A stretch of 14,974 nt of DNA from contig DASSKF010000088.1 in NCBI GenBank assembly GCA_035690725.1, forward strand, positions 1-14,974, written 5' to 3'. Under the pieces are notes generated by a model. The model did no database searches and was not told the origin of the DNA. It saw only the letters and a program-made list of their open reading frames with translations. Shown here one piece after another: positions 8,772-14,974 of the stretch. The position numbers were made by a program, and so were the translations under genes. Source of the DNA: DASSKF01 sp035690725. GTDB lineage: Bacteria > Actinomycetota > Actinomycetes > Actinomycetales > Dermatophilaceae. The first letter of the stretch is position 1; each line of letters starts with the position of its first letter.

Positions 8772-9617
8772 ATGTCGTCGGCCCCGATCGAGATCCACGT
8801 CATCGCCGACTCCACCGGCGACACCGCGGCACGCGTCGCCCGGGCGGCCCAGGCGCAGTTCGTCTCGCACCCGACCCGGATCATCCGGCACCCCCGGATC
8901 ATGACGTCGGAGGGGCTGCACAGCGTCTTCGACCGGATGGAGGCCGAGGGGGCCACCCACGTCGCCGTGTTCTCCACCCTCGTGGACGAGGGGCTGCGCT
9001 CCCTGCTCACCGAGCTGTGCGAGGACCTGCACGTCGCCCACTGCGACCTGCTCGGTCCGGCCCTCGAGACGCTCGAGGAGGTCAGCGGCGACCGGGCCGA
9101 GCGCGTCCCGGCCCGGCCGGTCGGCATCGATCCCGACTACTTCAAGCGGATCGCGGCGATGGAGTTCGCCGTGAAGAACGACGACGGACAGCTGCCGGAG
9201 AAGCTGGCCGACAGCGACATCGTGCTGGTCGGCGTCTCCCGGTCGGGCAAGACGCCGCTGTCGATGTACCTCGGCTACCTCGGCCACCGCACCGCGAACG
9301 TCCCGCTGGTCCGCGGGATCACCCCGCCGCCGCAGCTGTTCGAGGTGTCCCGCTGGAAGGTCGTCGGGCTCACCATCGACCCCGAGCGGCTGTCCAAGAT
9401 CCGGGGACGCCGGGTCAAGGCCCTCGGCGCCGGCCGGGGCCGGGACGGCTACGCGGAGCTGACCCGCATCTACGACGAGCTGGACGAGGCGAGCGCCGTG
9501 CTGCGCCGGCTGGGCTGCCCGGTCATCGACACGACCGCGCTCGCCCTGGAGGAGGCCGCCGGCCGGGTCATCGAGCTCGTCGACGACCGCCGTCGCCGCG
9601 CCGGGGCCGCCTCGTGA
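8772..9617 (+). CDS. Pyruvate,phosphate dikinase regulatory protein (PDRP/PpsR family, DUF299)
   Basis: A 281-residue bifunctional regulator. Family members inactivate PPDK or PEP synthase by ADP-dependent phosphorylation of a threonine near the catalytic histidine, and reverse this by Pi-dependent dephosphorylation that releases PPi. The N terminus IEIHVIADSTGDT (6-18) is the family signature. EFAVKNDDGQ lies at 131-140 and the nucleotide-binding P-loop GVSRSGKTPLS at 154-164, followed by YLGYLG and VPLVRGITPP. Length is normal. The target is almost certainly the PPDK encoded 82 bases downstream on the same strand, whose Thr464-Ser-His466 site is intact. ATG 8772 is chosen from the -10 box six bases before the start. 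Cytoplasmic. Confidence 0.95.
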   Translation: MSSAPIEIHVIADSTGDTAARVARAAQAQFVSHPTRIIRHPRIMTSEGLHSVFDRMEAEGATHVAVFSTLVDEGLRSLLTELCEDLHVAHCDLLGPALETLEEVSGDRAERVPARPVGIDPDYFKRIAAMEFAVKNDDGQLPEKLADSDIVLVGVSRSGKTPLSMYLGYLGHRTANVPLVRGITPPPQLFEVSRWKVVGLTIDPERLSKIRGRRVKALGAGRGRDGYAELTRIYDELDEASAVLRRLGCPVIDTTALALEEAAGRVIELVDDRRRRAGAAS

Positions 9618-9687
9618 CCCGCCCGGTCCGGCCGCGCCCGTCCACCCGCCCCGTCGCCGACCCCAACCCCGCCCGAGCGGGCCGAGC

Positions 9688-9693
9688 AAGGAG
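9688..9693 (+). promoter_or_regulatory. Ribosome binding site that fixes the TTG start of ppdK
   Basis: AAGGAG lies six bases before TTG at 9700-9702. No ATG or GTG in the right frame sits at a useful distance, so this site is the main reason for calling a TTG start. It contrasts with the leaderless layout of the regulator gene just upstream. Confidence 0.75.
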
Positions 9694-9699
9694 AACGCA

Positions 9700-12396
<2,697 letters not shown>

Positions 12397-12400
12397 CCCG

Positions 12401-12546
12401 CCTCCCTGGGCGGACGATCTCGGCACCGTGCCGACTTCTGCACCCCCACCCACCTCCCTGGGCCGACGGCCTCGGCACCGTGCCGACTTCTGCACGGCAT
12501 ACCGCATCGGGACGGGACGACCTCGGCCGCGTGGCGACTTCCGCGT
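12401..12546. repeat. Tandem array of a 43-bp unit (two close copies, one degenerate) with embedded 15-bp palindromes
   Basis: The gap between ppdK and the next methyltransferase gene holds copies at 12401-12443 and 12453-12495, identical at 40 of 43 positions with a 52-base period, and a degenerate third copy at about 12504-12546. Each good copy contains TCGGCACCGTGCCGA, a 15-base palindrome with a one-base centre (12420-12434 and 12472-12486); the third is decayed (12523-12537). The 51-52 base spacing is close to five helical turns. It may be an operator array or a short dispersed repeat. Confidence 0.7.
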
Positions 12547-12561
12547 GCCTGCCCGTAGGCT
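12533..12561 (+). promoter_or_regulatory. Candidate promoter of the class I methyltransferase gene, leaderless arrangement
   Basis: TAGGCT (12556-12561) fits TANNNT and is followed by 8 bases and the GTG at 12570. A weak -35-like GGCGAC (12533-12538) lies 17 bases upstream and is part of the degenerate third repeat copy. No ribosome binding site precedes the start. Confidence 0.45.
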
Positions 12562-12569
12562 CGCCGCTC

Positions 12570-13427
12570 GTGACCGGCTACCTGGACGTGAACCGCGCCA
12601 ACTGGGACGAACGCGCGCCCGCGCACGCGGCCTCCCCCGGCTACGACGTGGAGCGGCTGGTGAGCGACCCGGCACACCTGTCGGAGGTGGTCCGCTTCGA
12701 CCTGCCGCGGCTCGGCGACGTGCGCGACCGCGACGTGCTGCACCTGCAGTGCCACATCGGCACCGACACCCTGTCGCTGCACCGGCTCGGCGCCCACGTG
12801 ACCGGCCTGGACTTCTCCCCCGCGTCGCTCGGCGAGGCGCGGCGGCTGGCCGAGCGGGCCGGGGCGGCGATCGACTACGTCGAGTCGGACGTCTACGGCG
12901 GGGTCGAGGCGCTGGGCGGGCGCACCTTCGACGCCGTCTACACCGGCGTCGGCGCGCTGTGCTGGCTCCCCGACATCCGCCGCTGGGCGCAGGTCGTCGC
13001 GGCGCTGCTGCGTCCGGGCGGGCGGCTGCACCTGCGGGAGGGCCACCCGATGCTGTGGGCGCTGGACGAGGAGCACCCGTCCGGCGAGCTGGTGGTGGGC
13101 CACCCCTACGTCGAGACGGCCGAGCCGCTGGTGTGGGACGACGGGTCCACCTACGTCGAGACCGACCACGCGTTCACGGCGACGGTCACCCACGAGTGGA
13201 ACCACGGCCTCGGCGAGATCGTCACCGCGCTGCTGGACGAGGGCTTCCGGCTGACCATGCTGGTCGAGCACGACACCGTTCCGTGGGAGGCGCTGCCCGG
13301 GAAGATGGAGCTGGTGGAGGTCCCCGTCGGTCCTGCGGCCGGCGACACGGTCCCCGAGTGGCGCCTGCGCGAGCGGCCCGAGCGGCTGGCCGTCTCCTAC
13401 ACCCTCCAGGCCCTCAAGCCCGACTGA
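12570..13427 (+). CDS. Class I SAM-dependent methyltransferase, substrate unknown
   Basis: A 285-residue cytoplasmic protein with a Rossmann-type methyltransferase fold. Motif I is VLHLQCHIGTDTLSL (56-70), of the 'LQCHIGTDT' variety that replaces the usual DLGCGTG. Motif II is GLDFSP (79-84), the adenine-binding acidic site is ESDVY (105-109), and the post-I FDAVYTGVGALCWLPD segment (120-135) and LLRPGGRLHL (146-155) are typical of the Methyltransf_11/25 group. The rest is aromatic- and acid-rich and gives no clue to substrate. The frame continues far upstream as a shadow of ppdK, so the start was set to GTG 12570, 8 bases after a TAGGCT box. Its 3' end overlaps that of the convergent LigB-like gene by 14 bases. 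Confidence 0.88.
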   Translation: MTGYLDVNRANWDERAPAHAASPGYDVERLVSDPAHLSEVVRFDLPRLGDVRDRDVLHLQCHIGTDTLSLHRLGAHVTGLDFSPASLGEARRLAERAGAAIDYVESDVYGGVEALGGRTFDAVYTGVGALCWLPDIRRWAQVVAALLRPGGRLHLREGHPMLWALDEEHPSGELVVGHPYVETAEPLVWDDGSTYVETDHAFTATVTHEWNHGLGEIVTALLDEGFRLTMLVEHDTVPWEALPGKMELVEVPVGPAAGDTVPEWRLRERPERLAVSYTLQALKPD

Positions 13428-14229
13428 CGTCGCGCTGCCACTGGGCGACGAACCACGCCACGCCGTATGGCGACCCGCTCCAGAGCAGGCCGGCTCGCCA
13501 CGCTGCCCCCCGGCTCGCGCTGGCCAGGGCAGGCCACAGCCCGGCCCCCTCGGCTGCCAGCTCGAGTCCCAGCTCCACGTCGAGGGCCGCGACGGCTCCC
13601 GGGTCCCCCGACTCGAGCGCCTTGGCCAGCCCCTCGTCGTAGGCGGCGACGCGAGGCGCCTCGGCGGCCGGGTCGGCCGGGCCGTGCGGCGCCGCGCCGT
13701 CAGCGACCACGAGCAGACCCACGGGCGCCAGGTCGTGGTCGAGGGTGCGGCCGTAGTCGCCAGCCGCCTCGGGGGTCACGGTCAGCCAGAGCGCCTCGGC
13801 CCACAGCTCCTCGGCACCGGGCTGGTCCACCGCGACCTGGCTGCACAGCCACCGGGCGACGAGCAGCGGTGTGGGCACGAGCGATTCGCCACCCTCATCG
13901 TCAGCGGCTCCGTCCTCGACGCCGGACACCGGCAGCGGAGGCCGGGCACCGGGCAGGGCCGGGAGCCGCAGCTGCGGCCCGAACGAGTCGTCGGCGAGCT
14001 CGCCGCCGATGTCGTAGGACCTCGACCCCGCCTCGGCCCCGGCCGGAGCAGCGGCCAGCACGACGAGGCGACCGATGGGCACGCCCCCGGGGCCGGTGAG
14101 CCGGTCGAGCACGGAGCCGACGGCCCGGGCCGCGGCAGAGCGTGCCTCCTCGGTGTCCGCCGCGGCGGACCCGACGAGCTCGGGGACCAGGGCAGGGGCG
14201 CCCGGAACGACGGCGGCGGCGACGAGCAC
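13414..14229 (-). CDS. LigB-like (class III extradiol dioxygenase B-like) protein of the miaB-miaA region
   Basis: A 271-residue alanine-rich protein matching the actinobacterial family often annotated 'class III extradiol ring-cleavage dioxygenase subunit B-like', comparable in place to M. tuberculosis Rv2728c. The N terminus MLVAAAVVPGAPALVPEL (1-18) corresponds to the LigB first strand, but the usual metal-ligand His of a PHPP motif is absent (PGAP at 9-12). Later marks are GLLVVADGA (171-179) and SPYGVAWFVAQW (253-264) near the end. No signal peptide or membrane segment is seen. The true function is unknown; ring-cleavage activity is doubtful. It begins with GTG 8 bases after the miaB stop, so it is probably co-transcribed with miaB. 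The ribosome binding site is weak. Confidence 0.85.
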   Translation of the reverse strand: MLVAAAVVPGAPALVPELVGSAAADTEEARSAAARAVGSVLDRLTGPGGVPIGRLVVLAAAPAGAEAGSRSYDIGGELADDSFGPQLRLPALPGARPPLPVSGVEDGAADDEGGESLVPTPLLVARWLCSQVAVDQPGAEELWAEALWLTVTPEAAGDYGRTLDHDLAPVGLLVVADGAAPHGPADPAAEAPRVAAYDEGLAKALESGDPGAVAALDVELGLELAAEGAGLWPALASASRGAAWRAGLLWSGSPYGVAWFVAQWQRDVSRA

Positions 14230-14237
14230 GGCGGGGC

Positions 14238-14974
14238 TCAGCGGGCGCCGCAGGCGGGGGCGGCAGCGGCGGTGACGGGCTCGGGCCTGCCGAGGGACGG
14301 CATACCCAGGCTGACCGTGGGTCGACCGGGCTCGGGCTGGTCCTGCAGCGCGGCCCAGGCATCGCCGCCACGGGTGCGGCGGACCCGGTACGTCCCGCCC
14401 CGCACGCCCGAGTCGGCCACCAGGTGGTGCGGCGCCCCGTAGGTGACGTCGACATCGACCAGGTCGCCGGATCGGGGACGCTCGGCGCCCTCGGGCACCG
14501 CGAAGTGCACCAGCCGGTTGTCCCGGGCGCGGCCGGACAGCCGGTGGGTGTCAGCGTCCTTGCGCCCCTCGCCGGTGGCGACGAGCACCTCGACGGTGGA
14601 GCCCTCGAGGGCGCGGTTGCCGGCCCAGGAGACCTCCTCCTGCACCTCGATCAGCCGGTCGTAGCGGTCCTGCACCACCGATTTCGGCACCTGCTGGTCC
14701 ATCTCGGCCGCGGGGGTGCCGGGGCGGATGGAGTACTGGAAGGTGAACGCGCTGGAGAACCGCGAGGCCTGCACCACGTCCAGCGTCGCCTCGAAGTCCT
14801 CCTCGGTCTCCCCCGGAAAACCCACGATGATGTCGGTGGTGATCGCGGCATCCGGGATCTGCTCCCGCACCCGGTCGAGGATGCCGAGGAACTTCTTGCT
14901 CCGGTAGGAGCGGCGCATCCGCTTCAGGACCGCGTCCGAGCCGGACTGCAGCGGCATGTGCAGGCTGGGCATGA
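14238..14974 (-). CDS. miaB: tRNA-2-methylthio-N6-dimethylallyladenosine synthase MiaB (C-terminal part)
   Basis: The last ~245 codons of a radical-SAM methylthiotransferase; the frame is open at the right edge, so the N-terminal UPF0004 domain and the CxxxCxxC iron-sulfur motif lie outside the window. Visible parts are LHMPLQSGSD at the start, ITTDIIVGFPGETEEDF in the radical-SAM core, the YSIRPGTPAAEM segment, and a C-terminal TRAM domain ending about VDVTYGAPHHLVAD. A variable Ala/Pro-rich tail follows. The enzyme adds the 2-methylthio group to i6A37 made by MiaA, cytoplasmic, on tRNAs reading UNN codons. The MPLQSG and GFPGE pattern and the following LigB-like gene argue for MiaB rather than RimO or MtaB, which share the architecture. 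Confidence 0.95.
   Translation of the reverse strand, partial: MPSLHMPLQSGSDAVLKRMRRSYRSKKFLGILDRVREQIPDAAITTDIIVGFPGETEEDFEATLDVVQASRFSSAFTFQYSIRPGTPAAEMDQQVPKSVVQDRYDRLIEVQEEVSWAGNRALEGSTVEVLVATGEGRKDADTHRLSGRARDNRLVHFAVPEGAERPRSGDLVDVDVTYGAPHHLVADSGVRGGTYRVRRTRGGDAWAALQDQPEPGRPTVSLGMPSLGRPEPVTAAAAPACGAR

Noticed and set aside
9618..9699. Possible attenuator or terminator between the PPDK regulator and ppdK
   Set aside because: Only a five-base stem (GCCCG/CGGGC near 9671-9682) is visible, which is expected by chance in such GC-rich sequence.
12401..12546. The repeated units as a CRISPR array
   Set aside because: There are only two good copies and one decayed copy, separated by 9 bases rather than unique spacers of 30 or more, and no cas genes are present.

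Overview
The window is chromosomal DNA from a high-GC Gram-positive bacterium. Base composition is very GC-rich, codon third positions are almost all G or C, GTG and TTG starts are used, and several genes look leaderless. Long open frames on both strands and in wrong frames are a by-product of this composition. Gene content and order point to an actinobacterium, perhaps near Intrasporangiaceae or Ornithinimicrobiaceae. That family-level placement is inference.

The minus strand carries the backbone of a cluster known from other Actinobacteria (M. tuberculosis Rv2733c to Rv2725c). Read from right to left it is miaB (3' part only, cut by the window edge), a LigB-like protein of unknown role, miaA, dapF and hflX, followed by a large GH63/MGH1-like glycoside hydrolase. 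MiaA and MiaB make the ms2i6A37 tRNA modification. DapF supplies meso-diaminopimelate for lysine and cell wall. HflX is a ribosome-associated GTPase.

Plus-strand genes interrupt this backbone. Between dapF and hflX sits an RsmC-like methyltransferase. Between miaA and the LigB-like gene lies a block of about 5.5 kb: two small, very acidic, glycine-rich, lysine-free proteins of unknown function; a pyruvate,phosphate dikinase (PPDK) regulatory protein with its target enzyme PPDK directly downstream; a repeat-bearing intergenic stretch; and a class I SAM methyltransferase. At the left edge are the tail of an unidentified plus-strand gene and a two-domain NYN nuclease/OST-HTH protein. The latter ends against a 33-bp-arm inverted repeat shared with the convergent glycoside hydrolase gene.

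Five features deserve attention. (1) The acidic protein pair has a stress-sigma-like promoter. (2) A 52-bp-period repeat array with 15-bp palindromes lies upstream of the methyltransferase. (3) There is a long near-perfect inverted repeat between convergent genes. (4) Five starts share a -10 box followed by 6-8 nt and then the start codon, which suggests leaderless mRNAs. (5) The LigB-like protein lacks the usual N-terminal metal-ligand histidine. I saw no tRNA, rRNA, CRISPR array, insertion sequence or phage gene. No gene-free stretch exceeds 300 bases; the longest is the repeat-bearing gap of about 170 bases after ppdK.
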